From assembly GCA_914767715.1 (NCBI GenBank), contig OU612066.1, positions 33,828,283 to 33,892,282 on the forward strand: a stretch of DNA of 64,000 nt. The letters are read 5' to 3'. The notes beneath the pieces are model-generated. The model had not been told where the DNA came from, did no database searches, and saw only the letters and a program-made list of their open reading frames with translations. Position 1 is the first letter of the stretch, and each line of letters starts with the position of its first letter. A program made the position numbers and the translations under genes. Origin of the DNA: Membranipora membranacea. Lineage: Eukaryota > Bryozoa > Gymnolaemata > Cheilostomatida > Membraniporidae. Below, piece by piece: positions 35,401 to 47,022 of this stretch.

Positions 35401-38215
35401 TAGTAAATTACATGTCAAGTACATTAAAACTGTCTGCCGGCCTATGACTTTTGATGCAGTTGTGAAGAATGGTGAATGCTATTATTGCCATTTCCCTCAG
35501 GTGTTGTCCTCTTCAAGAGCTTTGATGACAAAAGAGCTGATAAGACTGAGGACCTAACTGACGTTGAGTCAATCGCTAAGTTTGTGTCGGTCGCATCCAC
35601 CCCCCTTCTTACCGAGTTCAGCCAACAGGTAATAAATTAATTCCGGTGTCTACTCTTGATGATTTTCGTTAAGCAGTATGATGCCAACATATGGCTTTAA
35701 ATCAGGGATTTGTGTGTTTACTTCAATGCAAATAGGGTAAAGTTGTATCCTTTAGGAAGTCACACCAAACTTTACCATGCAAAATAATGCTTTTTGGGAA
35801 GGCTGCAAGTCTTCAAGCATCACTGTGTCTATTTAACAGGCTGCCGGTAAGCTGTTCGCTAACAAGGAGGTACCATTCCTCTTCCTGGCCATGTCCAAAA
35901 CCGGAGATGCTGACCTGTATGAAAGCACCACTGAGTCTGTCAGGACTATCGCTAAAGAAGCTGAAGGAGCAGTCGTCGCTGTACATCTCAACACTGACGA
36001 TAAATCTGCCAGTCAAGTACTCAACTACCTGGACCTGAAGGAAGACGATTATCCTACATACAGAATCCTCAACCTCGAGAAGGTATATTTAATAGACTAA
36101 CATGTATAATATTTTGTATTATTTTAGATAATATAGATTATCATGGGTATGAGGAATTATCATATGATCATTATGTTCAATCATATTTCTAAAGTTTCCC
36201 GTGTCATGATATTGTTAGGATGAGAGATTTGGCATAGATTTGCCATTGCAGCAGTTTGTTTATTGTACAGTGTTAACATTGAGGGGGGATTAATTTGTAT
36301 GAACCGCCCAGTTTTAAATCACCACATTATGAAATGGACCACTACATGCAATTCTCTTCCCTCATTACGGCCTTGATTGATGTGTAACTGTAGTTTTCAT
36401 GTTGGGAATGGAAAGGATATATAATCCTATTATTATGTTCCTATAGATAACTATGTTCTCTAATTCTCAAACTGAATACTATGACTATCTCCTCGTGCTA
36501 TTGTCTAGTCCTATCTATGGTCATGCAACTATTTAATTTGTGAAAATCATCATTGTCTTCCGAAAGATTAACCTGCCATTAGCTCAATGACTATATTATT
36601 GTTATAATTATAGGGACTGAAATATAAACCAGAGGAGAGTGACTTGAGTAAGATTGCCGAGTTTGTTGCTGCATTCCAAGCCGGAGATCTCAAACCATTC
36701 CTCAAAGCTCAGGATGTACCAGAGGACTGGGACAAGGAGCCAGTCAAGGTTCTCACCGGCAAGAACTTCAAGGAGGTCGCCTTCGATCAGGACAAAAATG
36801 TCTTTGTGGAGTTCTGTAAGTGATATTACCGGATGAGTTTCCTGCTAACTTTTAGTCTGTGGTTTGAGCTGATTAAGCCTTAGTTTGAGAGGTTCCACTG
36901 CATCTCTATCATTAAGAGATGTAAAGGTACCGAGGCTGTGTTTTCTCATTTTTCCTTTGCTAGATGGTTACTTTTCCGATTGTGAAAACAAATACTATAT
37001 GTATATGTTTGCCATAAAGGGCTACATTTAATACACAGAATATTATATATTTGTATGGTTGATTTATTATTTTCCTTTGTTCAGATGCTCCATGGTGTGG
37101 ACATTGTAAGAAGTTAGTACCAATCTGGGATGAGCTCGCACAGAAGTACGCCGGTGCAGATAATGTAGTCATCGCTAAGATGGACTCCACTCTCAATGAA
37201 GTTGAGGAAGTATCCATTAAGGGATTCCCCACTCTCAAATTCTTCCCAGCCGGCTCTGATGAGGTAAGCACTGGCAATGATCTGATTTTGGATATTTTCC
37301 TAAATTTTTGAACATGGATAATATCAATTGCTGCATGTGTTGCTCATTGAATCTGATCTCAGTAGAAGAGGAGTAGTGGGGATTGAGAAGGAAGCCTTTC
37401 AAAGTAATATTCAAGTATAGCTCATCTCGTTGGGTATTTACAAAGATTACGATCCAACGAAGTACCATTAAGCATCTTATGTCACAAAATTTAGTAGTTG
37501 TGCTTCATGTGCAGAAGTGGAGGCAACTCTCAACATGCTGCAATATGAGTTAATTTTTAACTCTTTATGTAAATCTTACAGATTGTTGAGTATAGCGGAG
37601 ACAGATCACTGGATGATTTATTGAAGTATCTCGGCAAGTATGTAGAGCTTCCAGAAGAGAAGGCTGTAGAGGACGAACCAGCAGCCCCAGAAGATGTCGC
37701 TGAGGTCAGTTAATATTTTATTTCACGTTTGTGGATTTTCATATTGATCGTCTGTCTTTGTGATCTTAGTAAGTTGATCTCGTATACCCTACATAGCCTT
37801 TTTATTCGATGTGTTTAGGAAAGATCTATTGATTCGTGATTCCGCAAGATTATCCAAGGCGAATTTACTCGGTTTATCTATTTTTCATATTGTTTGGTTT
37901 GCCCCTCGATGTCCTCGAGCTAAACAGCTGCATAGTTGTGAGATAATTATTTATTCATCCAGTATTTGAGCTATATTAGCGCTTTTGTGATTGTGATAAA
38001 TGCCTGGGTTAAAAATAAGTCAAATCACATGTCAATTACCACGTCTTTCAAAATTTTCCCAAACTTCAGGGGACCGTGGTCTTTAATTTTGAGCGTATCA
38101 TATTTATTTATACCTTATAGTGCGTTAGACCAATTAATTGGCCTCTCTAACTGTTTTATTTGGAATAACAACATATCTTGTCATTACGCAGGAAAAGAAG
38201 AAGGATGAGTTATAA
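32424..38215 (+). CDS. P4HB: protein disulfide isomerase (P4HB-like), ten exons
   Basis: Exons: 32424-32565, 33204-33401, 34496-34626, 34923-35040, 35501-35628, 35840-36082, 36614-36815, 37085-37263, 37582-37704, 38192-38215. All junctions are GT-AG with matching phases, giving 495 residues (human P4HB is 508). Residues 1-16 form a signal peptide ([16 protein letters not shown]). The a domain has the active site APWCGHC at C52/C55. The b and b' domains follow, then the a' domain has a second APWCGHC at C392/C395. The tail is acidic and ends KKDEL, the ER retrieval signal. The enzyme forms and rearranges disulfides in the ER lumen and may serve as the beta subunit of prolyl 4-hydroxylase. Both active sites are split by an intron at the same place, after GTGGA(G)TTCT / GTAGAATTCT, reflecting the internal thioredoxin duplication. 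Confidence 0.96.
32931..33122. repeat. 27-bp minisatellite in PDI intron 1
   Basis: About seven head-to-tail copies of GAGTTCTATGATCGCTGGAC plus ATGTACC lie just before the second PDI exon. The first copy has AACGCTGGGC variants and the last is cut short at GAGTCTGG. The 27-bp length keeps frames open on both strands, but it lies inside an intron. Confidence 0.92.
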
Positions 38216-38231
38216 GTATAACACACACTAG

Positions 38232-38279
38232 AATAAAATGAATGAATCACTTGCCCTTGACCTGTCAGTACGTAATAAA
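38232..38279 (+). terminator. PDI polyadenylation signals
   Basis: AATAAA occurs at 38232-38237 and again at 38274-38279, 17 and 59 bp after the PDI stop. A T-rich stretch follows beyond 38380. Either could direct 3'-end formation. Confidence 0.5.
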
Positions 38280-38606
38280 CACTCCCTCCCTCCCTCCGGC
38301 AGCATCAACTTCTCATCAATATGTTGTGATAAGAAGAAAACGGAGATACATCGCAGGTAAAAACTAGACATGCCACTGTGTATTATATTTCATGTGATTA
38401 TTTCATCAGTCCCATGTAAAAATATGTCATTTGTAAATTTTACATTCCTCAAAACTTGAATGAACAGTGCCTAATCAATCTCTCTCTAAGATTTGTAAAT
38501 TCCAGGATTTTAGACTCGGAACAAATTACTGTTTTTTGTAAGTTTGAACAAAAATAATGGTGCACATTTCTTTAACAGTGATTTTGTTGTTTTGGATCTT
38601 GTTGTT

Positions 38607-38612
38607 TTTATT
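38607..38612 (-). terminator. polyadenylation signal of the ankyrin/SAM gene
   Basis: TTTATT on the plus strand (AATAAA on the minus strand) lies about 155 bp beyond the minus-strand stop at 38768. It is the closest canonical signal seen. Confidence 0.4.
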
Positions 38613-38767
38613 GGATAATGTTATTATTTATAAACTTTTATCTATGAAAATGATATTTTCAAAATACTCTGGCTAGACGTATGTCATGTTTGAAGTATTT
38701 CTTCAGGACTGAAATTGTTTTTGATAACAATCAAAACAATATAACAATATAACACACAAAAAAGAAT

Positions 38768-40741
38768 TTACAGTCTTGTAATTTCATCCCGCTCATTGAT
38801 ATACATTGATGACGGCCTTATCTCCTCGACCACGCCCTTAAATCTGACGTTGTTGTTGTTCGCGCTCTCTATCTTGGTCTTGCTATGTTGTGAAACTCTC
38901 TCCTCCTCATTTGTATTGGTTTCACTTTTGAGAGAGCTGCTATCAGAATCATCGTGTATTATCATAGAAAGTGCGTCCAGCGAGTTTTCATCACCGCCAT
39001 CTACATCAGAGCTGTTCATGATCTGCATCTGATGAATAGTGACAGCCTTGAAGAACTTGTCTGTCACCTGCTCAGATATGCCAGAATACATGAGATCCGC
39101 TCTCTCCACATACTGAAGCTCATTTAGAGTTATTCTCTCTCGTTCAAATATAAATTCAAGTGAGGATAGGTCATGGAGATGCAGGAATTCTCGTACATTT
39201 TCTGGTATGGCGTAGTCCGAGTATTGAGAACTTGATGACATACTTTTCTCACTACTGAGCACACGTATAACTGTGAGGTCATCGGCTGATGCTGCTTTAT
39301 AAGCGCTTTCCATATTTCTTCCTCTGCTGGCAGCGTAGCGCTGATGTTTCACATAGTGAGGTCGGTACGCACTACATAACTCCCCAAATCCCCGGCGATG
39401 GAGTAAACCCTCATGCTTTCGAACACCACAAGGTCCGTCGTAGCTTTCACCCTGTTTGAACCTCACCGTATTTGGGTGTGATTTGCTTGTCTCATGAAAT
39501 CTTTCTGTCTCAGGGCTGGTTGGCCCACTTGTCAAGTCATCCACGCTCTTTGCCTTTGGGAGGGCTGACTTTGCCTTCATAACTCTGTTACTTCTCTGCG
39601 CAGTCAGCAATGATTCTGAAGACTTGCTGCTTCTTAATGGTTTGAAGATTTCCTCTACTCCTTTGTGTTCACGTTTCAGCTTGTCTTTCAAAGACTTGGT
39701 ATGCGCCTTAATCGCCTTTCTTTGGAGCTGCTTGATGGCATTGCTTGTCTTAGAGGAGATTGCCTGATCGAGATATTCAACAATATAATTGTGGTTGGCG
39801 ATGAAAGCCTCATCCATAGGACTGCGCTGACTGTTGTCCAGAGCTACTAAGTTTGCCCCAAACTCGACTAGGTACTTGACCACCAGGAGGTGCCCTCTGC
39901 ATGCAGCTATATGTAGGCAGGTGGCTCCATAATAATCAGGCTGATCTATCTTCCCGCTGCAAAATAGGGTGACAAACATGATACTTCTGACAAACAGCAA
40001 GAGTATACGGGACCAGGGGAAAAACAGCAGTGGGGCCAGGCGTTAACCTCTGATCTATAGTCACAGTGTTGTCGAACACCTATATTTAGAATTAGGAAGT
40101 TATTCATTATACATATTCTTTGGAAATAATGTCACAAGCTGAAGGATTTATAACACAGAGCATCATTGTCTCTGTCATGCGTCATAGACATCGATTACGA
40201 TAATATCATCTAAATATAATATTATGGCACCAAATCATGATATTTTGATGGTTTTACCCATTAGAGGAGTCCTTTTACTCTTTGGTTTAACACTGATGAA
40301 ATATATTTATATATATATAACCACCACTGGCTAGCTGTTATTTTAAGTGTTCAAACATTGCCTGGGTCGGTGGTAGTAGCATTTCATTTCCAACCACACC
40401 ACATCTCGCTGGGATTGTGAATGATAATGAAATACTGCTACCATACCTCGTAACTGTTGAATATATCATGTCTTGGTCAATATTGTTTCTGTTTTAATCG
40501 CATGCAAATCAAACATCATTTGACTTTGACATGCAGTTATAATTATATTCATATTAAATCAGCACTAAATTCAGTAGGCTACATACCCTCTACTCAATAA
40601 AGTCATAAGACTCTCAATGTTCCCGGTAGATGCTGCCTTGTGTAGAGGTGTCTGCCCTAAATCATCCTGCTGCCGACACTGTCTCTTAGTCATGTGCTTC
40701 AATAAGAGTACATTTCCCTGACTAGCTGCTCGATGGTACAT
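38768..40741 (-). CDS. ankyrin-repeat/SAM scaffold (USH1G/ANKS4B family)
   Basis: Two exons, 40741-40587 and 39956-38768, join in phase (donor GTATGT, acceptor TTTTGCAG) to give 447 residues; human USH1G has 461 and ANKS4B 417. The protein opens MYHRAASQGN, close to the family start. Ankyrin repeats cover residues about 1-115 (GQTPLHKAASTGN, GATCLHIAACRGH, SPMDEAF). A lysine-rich helical linker and a low-complexity region with several Ser-rich blocks follow. A SAM domain lies at about 302-361 (VREFLHLHDLSSLEFIFERE). The C-terminus, DEITRL, fits a class I PDZ-binding motif. In vertebrates these proteins tether harmonin and myosin VII in stereocilia (USH1G) or microvilli (ANKS4B); the same role in apical actin protrusions is inferred. 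It converges on PDI, with 552 bp between the stops. Confidence 0.9.
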
Positions 40742-43190
40742 GATCTTACGCCCTACGGTTTAATTTTGTCTCCACTACTTGAGCAGCGCCCTAAGCCCTA
40801 AGAGATTGATATTTTACGTACACTCGACACTGTCTACCTAGGTCTACACCAGTGTCTGACTGTCCAGTAATGACTGTAATGAATGTTAGGCTAGTCAAGC
40901 AAAGATGTCTTCAATGTTTATTTTAATTTCTCAGCAATTAACCACAACGTTACATAACTGCTATAATCGGAAACTGTTTTATGATTAACTTTTAATTCTG
41001 TTGGTGTTGTCTGCATTACTGAAGCTCTCGCAGTGGCTGATGCTAGCCCTAATAGTATCACCACACAGGCTTTGATATAACTTCTGTTTGAAAATGGGCA
41101 AACAGCACAAAAACAATGTTCCCTATATTTTTTTCAATATAACCTGATCTTGTCAGAGCGAAATGAAGGAAACTTTATCATTCAGCAGCAGCTATCCACA
41201 GATCATGAGCTTGCGCTAGTATTTTTGACATAAATTACCAATCTTGTGTTATTTCAATTTTCACATAGGTCGCTCCTAGATGGTACCGTTAAATTTTGGT
41301 ATTCTGACCAAGAAAGATTAGAGAAATACCAACGGCTTTGTCTGACGATAATATGCCTAAGCATCGACACTGTGGATTTTTAGGATAAGAGTCACTCGAT
41401 TCTTTTCTAGAAATTGCATGTCTGAAATTCATTGTGTAAATGGGAACCAGTAACCCCCGAATATGGCTATCCACCAAAAGTGCCTGTCTGATTACTGCCA
41501 AACACAAAATGGCCGGTTCTGGTAAACAGCCTGTTTATCCGATATTGCTAAAAAAATTGTTCCATATTTTGACCTGACCAGCCTGTGTTTATTGTTATCG
41601 CTTATTTTGTGGCTCCAGATTGGACATATTGACATTAAATATCATGATCATGATCATCAATTTGTTTTATTTATCACAGATTTCCTTGACACTAGATTGT
41701 AAATAATCAAGCCTATCAATAATTTACACGTTTATCACAATTTGACCATCCATGTGTCAAATGTCATTGCTATTTCGGTACAATTTTCACCAATGAAGAA
41801 TGAAGATCAAAAAACAATCAATCGCCAACGACTTCATTTTTATTTTTTGGATGGCTAAATTTTTGGTTTGTTGGCCTGTGCTGTATAAACATTCAGATTC
41901 TACCATCATTTATATTATTAAATTAAAACTTTTCTATATTATTGACATTGAGGGCTGCCGTGTAATTGAAATTGAAGTGATCGGATGGATTTAGACAATA
42001 CACAGTACCTGTTCTTTATTGAGAGCAAACAGAAAAAGCCTAACATATTCATCAGCATGTGTAATTCTTTTTGATTTTGGTAGCCAGGAGTTGTTGAAGT
42101 TGTCCTCTCAAAAAAGCCCAATCTCTTCAGGTTTCGAGCTGCAGGCTCTAGTAAGAAGTTGTCCTCACAGTTAGCAAAAATGGTTTTTCCAGGGTTGGTG
42201 AGTCAAGTTTTTGCTTTAATCAAAGGAAATTTTTCTTGAATTCAAAACAGAATTTTATTTAAAAATGTTTCTTCACTTTTATCAGTGTTCTTCTGTGTAG
42301 TTAATCACAGTCAGACCAAATAGTACTCTGTTCAGAACCTTTCCATTCCATTCCTTTCTAATCTCACTCGGAGTGTAGGGGCTCCTCTATCGAGATATGT
42401 AGTATTGAGTCGATTGTAGTGATCGGTACTGTAACTCAACTGTGTAGAAATAATTTTTTTGAATGTTTCTGGAAGTGTTTAGGTTATGGCAACTGAATAA
42501 TGTTCTATTGTCAAATATGATTGTCAGATATTGAGACTCTGAGCAACGTAAGCTTTAGGTGAGAGCAGTGGTGTTATAATGTTATAAGGTATATGGTCAG
42601 CAAAGGGTTAGATTGAAGAAAATGAAATGCTTGTGTGAGACATGTGTTGTCCATCCCACCCACCCGCCAGGGCGCACCCACCATCGCTAGCATTAACCTG
42701 GTACTCATTAATTGTGGGGTAGTAAAAGCTAGGTCAAATCAAGCCTGTTTTGACCCATAGAACAAAGCTTGTCAAATAATGTTTGTAATTATGATATGGC
42801 TCCAGTCCCGACCAGTCCTTGCAGTGTTTTTCATATTTATTATGTTATATATAATTATAATTAGTCTGTCTGTCTTGCTGGTGAACGAGAGGGAGTTCAT
42901 TGGTCTTGCAAGAAAGCCCCTCTTGGTTTGGTATGGTAAGGTTATTAGTTGCCTAGGCCCTAGTACTAGTCAGTGATGCACTACTAGTACTACTACTCTA
43001 CTATAAAATAAAAAACTAACTATCTATTATCAATGACAACATAATTAAACATTTACTCATTTCATTGCTACGGGGCACTATCAATGTATGCAGGCCCTTA
43101 CAGCCTTCATGCAATGAACTCCCTCTCCATTGCTCCACGTATCACGTAGTGTTCCCATATTACTTTGAAAGCCCATGACATTATTTGTAT
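40742..43190. other. intergenic, upstream of the ankyrin gene and APC10
   Basis: No gene seen. The region is AT-rich, with an approximate direct repeat of GAAGTTGTCCTC near 42097 and 42156. It presumably holds the promoter of the minus-strand ankyrin gene at its left edge; no motif stood out. Confidence 0.45.
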
Positions 43191-43198
43191 GGCGTATC

Positions 43199-43338
43199 CA
43201 TGAGCCCCTGGGACTTACATGTCTTTACTTTGCCAATGTCCACTATCAACCACCCAAAAGACACCCAAAAACACCCATTTTGGCTGGTTGATAGTGGACA
43301 TTGGCAAAGTAAAGACATGTAAGTCCCAGGGGCCCATG
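43199..43338. mobile_element. 140-bp foldback with 8-bp target duplication
   Basis: Arms of about 56 bp (CATGAGCCCCTGGGACTTAC... and its complement ending CCAGGGGCCCATG) are nearly identical and enclose a 28-bp centre of ACACCC words. The element is flanked by GGCGTATC at 43191-43198 and again at 43339-43346, an 8-bp target duplication typical of hAT elements. No coding capacity. Confidence 0.87.
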
Positions 43339-43660
43339 GGCGTATCATATACCTTGAGTTGAGGGCTGTGCAAAATCTGTTATACTTTACTCAGTTTTTA
43401 GCTTGTGAGTCAAGTGCATATAAAGCAACTTGACCAAACCAGAGTGGCATAACCTGCTTGGGGCCATTGTGCAAAAGTACATAATCACAGGTGATATTGG
43501 CACCAAATATTGTGATACAATAATGTAATATATTGTCTGTGCCTTAAGCTGTCCCTACTCTTTAGTTTTCAGGGACAAGGATAAACAATGTTGGTGAGAT
43601 TAGTGGTCAGTTGTTGTAAGTAAAGACCCGGACTCTACTAAGAACAACTAACAACATTCC

Positions 43661-43715
43661 AGCCATTGTAGGTGTTAGATTGATAGGGCCAATCAATCTA
43701 ACACCTACAATGGCT
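43661..43715. repeat. perfect 24-bp-arm hairpin
   Basis: AGCCATTGTAGGTGTTAGAT plus TGAT is followed, after a 7-base loop (AGGGCCA), by its exact reverse complement. It lies about 185 bp upstream of the APC10 start codon. It may be a tiny MITE or a structured element in the 5' region of APC10. Confidence 0.88.
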
Positions 43716-43899
43716 AGGATGCTGCCATTAGTATAAAGACTATTTGAATTCATGATATAAGGTTGGATATGTGAGCCATTTAGGCCCATTTTGCTTGTAT
43801 AGACATAATATGTAATTGTACTTGACAGACAGTTTTTTCTATCGGTACCAATTGTTTCTATTAAGGAATACAGAAGCTTGTCAAAGACGTAAATGAAAG

Positions 43900-46086
43900 A
43901 TGGCTACAAAATTTGAGGGGACTCAGAATTTTGATGTGGTGAAGTTTGAGAAGGAAGGACAGCTGAGAGAGGTCGGAGGACAAGCTGTGTGGTCTCTGTC
44001 TTCATGTAAATTTGGTAAGATACATACATGTCAATATTAACTCTTAAACGTTTTAACTTTACTTTTATCTTTGCAATGCACACCGTGACATCTTGGGGCT
44101 CATCTCTTCTAGCCCTTTACTGAGAAACATGATATACTATAAAATAATTGTCGCACAACACATTTATCATAGCGAGCATTTCACAGGCAGTGAGAACTGC
44201 ATTCCAGGTCAGAAACAAGAATGCTGGGTTCAACGTTTTTAATTTGAAATAGTTTTTTTTCAGTGTTATTGAATCGATACTGACATGATTTCATTCGGCC
44301 TTACTTGTAGCTTCATCTGATACGAGAACTTTTGATTTCAGGGTTTGGTATTGATCAGCTTCGAGAGTTAAACGCTGGCTCCTACTGGCAGTCTGATGAC
44401 GCTACACCTCATTATATCAACATACAGTTCAAGAGGAAGATGCTTATATCGGATATCTGTATATGTATGGACTATAAGAATGATGAAAGCTACACTCCGA
44501 GCAAGTAAGGCACTATCATAGCCCTGGTGAAGTGCTTGTTTTGGGCGTGATAAGAGGAATATATATTTTAAGAAACTTGTCTAAGCTTAGGTGTGGGACC
44601 ATTTGACCATACTCTCAAGACAACTGATGTTTGCCCCCCTTTTTCATCATAGACTGCTAGACACTTATGATAAGAACTGATCACTGAATTAAATTCTTCT
44701 CATGGAACAGAAATATTAACATAACCCTATACGGTTAGAACACTCAACACACAGCTTGAGCTAACCTTGACTTGATTGGCTGTCCCTACTAGCATGAATA
44801 ATAAGGCTATAGAAAAGCCTTGGAAATTGTCGTGTTTATGAAACTGCGAACAGTAAGAAAATGCCTTTGCATCAATGATTTATTTGTTTCTAGAATGCTT
44901 CAAGGGACTGGCCATTTTTGCAAGCACTTCGTTTGGCAAATTGATGCTTATTATGCTATACCAGAATGGAGATCAATGGTACTAATGTAGATCAAGTTTG
45001 ATCCAGTTTGCCTGCATTCAGGTTATCTCCCCTTCCATTGATAAGACTGATCAGTAGAGGGGAGAGGGAAGCAATTCCAAATTGAGACGAGCTGGACCAA
45101 ACTTGGTATATATCTGATAAAACACTTCATTGATGTCAGTTTGCTGAGAATATTCCACACAGTGTTGTTGAATATATTGTTGTGATCCTGTGATAAGTTG
45201 TATGAGTTGTCTTATTTGAGAGGTAGTAATCCTATCCTTTGTCCAATTGGTTTTCCTCTCTTTATTGTTTATCAGAATATCGATACGGGCTGGAGCACAC
45301 TTTCATGATCTGACTGAGGTCGAGCTCATCGACTTATATGAACCAAACGGCTGGGTTCACATTCCGCTGAGAGATAGAAATGACAGGATGGTCAAAGCAT
45401 TCATGCTGCAGGTAAAATTTCATTTTGTAGTTTGTAAAATATATTTTGGTATAAAAGTAGCCTGAGATTCGGACCCACCAGTTTATACACAGGACTGAAA
45501 CAAAATCACCAGCTATATCATTCAGCAAAACGCTGCACAGCAGGTACAAAGAGTGAATGACTGTACATACAAATACCAACACTGAATTACAGGCTGATAG
45601 CTAGTCAGTATGTGGCTCATCTGGTAAAAGTAGGAATGATGATGTATCCACAGAATTGAATTGAATGTAAAATGTATTGTTGAATTCATGATTTAGAAGA
45701 TTTTTTGGAATCATGGGAATTCCTCCATATATGTTGTTCGTGAGAAGTAAGCAATTGTCTAATGATCAATTAGATTTGAATTAAGAAATTTTTGTAACCG
45801 ATTCGTTTCTCGATAGGGTGAAAGTTTTCCTGCCATAGTGCCACCCACTAAGTTAGTCCTATTTCAGTTCACTTATAGCTCAGTATCAATGTATTTGTGT
45901 CTAAGAAGAGTCACTCTCTGTTTGTTTTAGATTGTGATTTTGACAAACCACCAGAATGGTAAGGATACTCACTTACGTCAGATTAAGGTACACTCACCGA
46001 TATCACAGGGTGAGATGAATCCTTGTACTCCTGTTATAGCTCCCAGGTTTAACACAGCGGATATGCTTCAGTTCTCCATACGATGA
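43900..46086 (+). CDS. ANAPC10: anaphase-promoting complex subunit 10 (APC10/Doc1)
   Basis: Exons 43900-44014, 44342-44504, 45276-45411 and 45931-46086 join in phase with GT-AG junctions to give 189 residues (human has 185). Most of the protein is the DOC domain: REVGGQAVWSLSSCKFGFG, VDQL-type IDQLRELNAGSYWQSD, then PHYINIQFKRK, then ISIRAGAHFHDLTEVEL and GWVHIPL. It ends FSIR; the terminal Ile-Arg dipeptide is the tail that docks on the TPR subunit APC3/Cdc27. APC10 helps the APC/C ubiquitin ligase hold destruction-box substrates together with Cdc20 or Cdh1. The start at 43900 was chosen because the ATG seven bases upstream is out of frame. Intron 2 carries a small MITE. Confidence 0.96.
44990..45107. 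mobile_element. small foldback MITE, copy 1 (APC10 intron 2)
   Basis: The ends GATCAAGTTTGATCCAG and CTGGACCAAACTTGGT are inverted. The interior has a CTCCCC...GGGGAG mirror and ACTGATCAGT at the centre. TA dinucleotides flank both ends, which would fit a Tc1/mariner-like target. A related element lies at 46917-47022. Confidence 0.62.
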
Positions 46087-46808
46087 TCGGAGTTACCCCT
46101 TCATGAGAGAAATCATTTACCTTAGTATTATTGAATGCTCAGTAGAGAAGAGAGGATGGTCTTGTAGCTGCACTTATACGAGGGCCTGTTTCAAAGAGGT
46201 CGTGAGATTATGCCCACAGCAGACCACTTCTTGTCAGTAGCTTATTGTGATGAGCTAGCATGGATATGATTAAATGCTGAAGGCTCTGTTTTCCCTTTGT
46301 TATAAGGTGCTGTATAGCTTGTGCACAGTGGCCAACAATTTATAGAAACTTACTTTTTACATAATTGAGTGATAACTTCTTAGTATCCTCTGCATCAAAA
46401 GATTTCACTTTGGTGAAATTTCTCACTGTTTTTTTAAAATATCAACTATAGTCTTACTGCCCTGTGTTGTGTCGTTACTCAACTATGATTTTGAATTAAC
46501 CCTAATTACAAGAATGACACTGAATCACTCTGAAAATAAATATTTGTTGAAGAGGCGCAACAATTTGTTTAATGCTGAGGCACTGGGCAAGGCACCTTCA
46601 CCGATTCGTCATTTCATAATATCATCATGACTTTTGCAACATGTACATGGCAAATTACTAACCAATAATATATGCTGGAAAAACCCTATATAGGTATCGA
46701 TACACATCAGCTTGTATTTCCAGCACTGCATCCCCGGAATGTCTGGATGCTCCTTAGCTCGTGTACTATAGTTTCTATAAATTGTAACAACAATTTGGTT
46801 CTGTGTAT
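46087..46808. other. APC10 3' flank
   Basis: 3' untranslated and flanking sequence. AATAAA near 46533 is the first canonical signal seen, about 450 bp after the stop. Confidence 0.4.
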
Positions 46809-46904
46809 GTTATCTTAACATGTGAACAAGTGAAAGCTGTGTTATCTTAACATGTGGACAAGTGAAAGCTGTGTTATCTTAACATGTGGACAAGTGAAAG
46901 CTGA
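46809..46904. repeat. 32-bp tandem repeat, three copies
   Basis: Three contiguous 32-bp units (GTTATCTTAACATGTGGACA plus AGTGAAAGCTGT) start at 46809, 46841 and 46873 and differ at only two positions. The array abuts a small MITE. Confidence 0.9.
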
Positions 46905-46916
46905 ATTTTTTGTTGT

Positions 46917-47022
46917 TTGGTCCATTTTCCTGCATTCAAATTTGCTCCCCATCCACCGGTCACACCTCAGGCCAACGGAAGGGAGCAACTGGAATGCAGG
47001 CAATTGGATTGAACTTGATCTA
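46917..47022. mobile_element. small foldback MITE, copy 2
   Basis: Read on the minus strand it starts TAGATCAAGTTCAATCCAAT followed by TGCCTGCATTC, matching the start of the element at 44990. The other end reads GGACCAAA. CCTGCATTC and GAATGCAGG form the inner mirror. It is diverged from copy 1 but of the same family. Confidence 0.6.
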
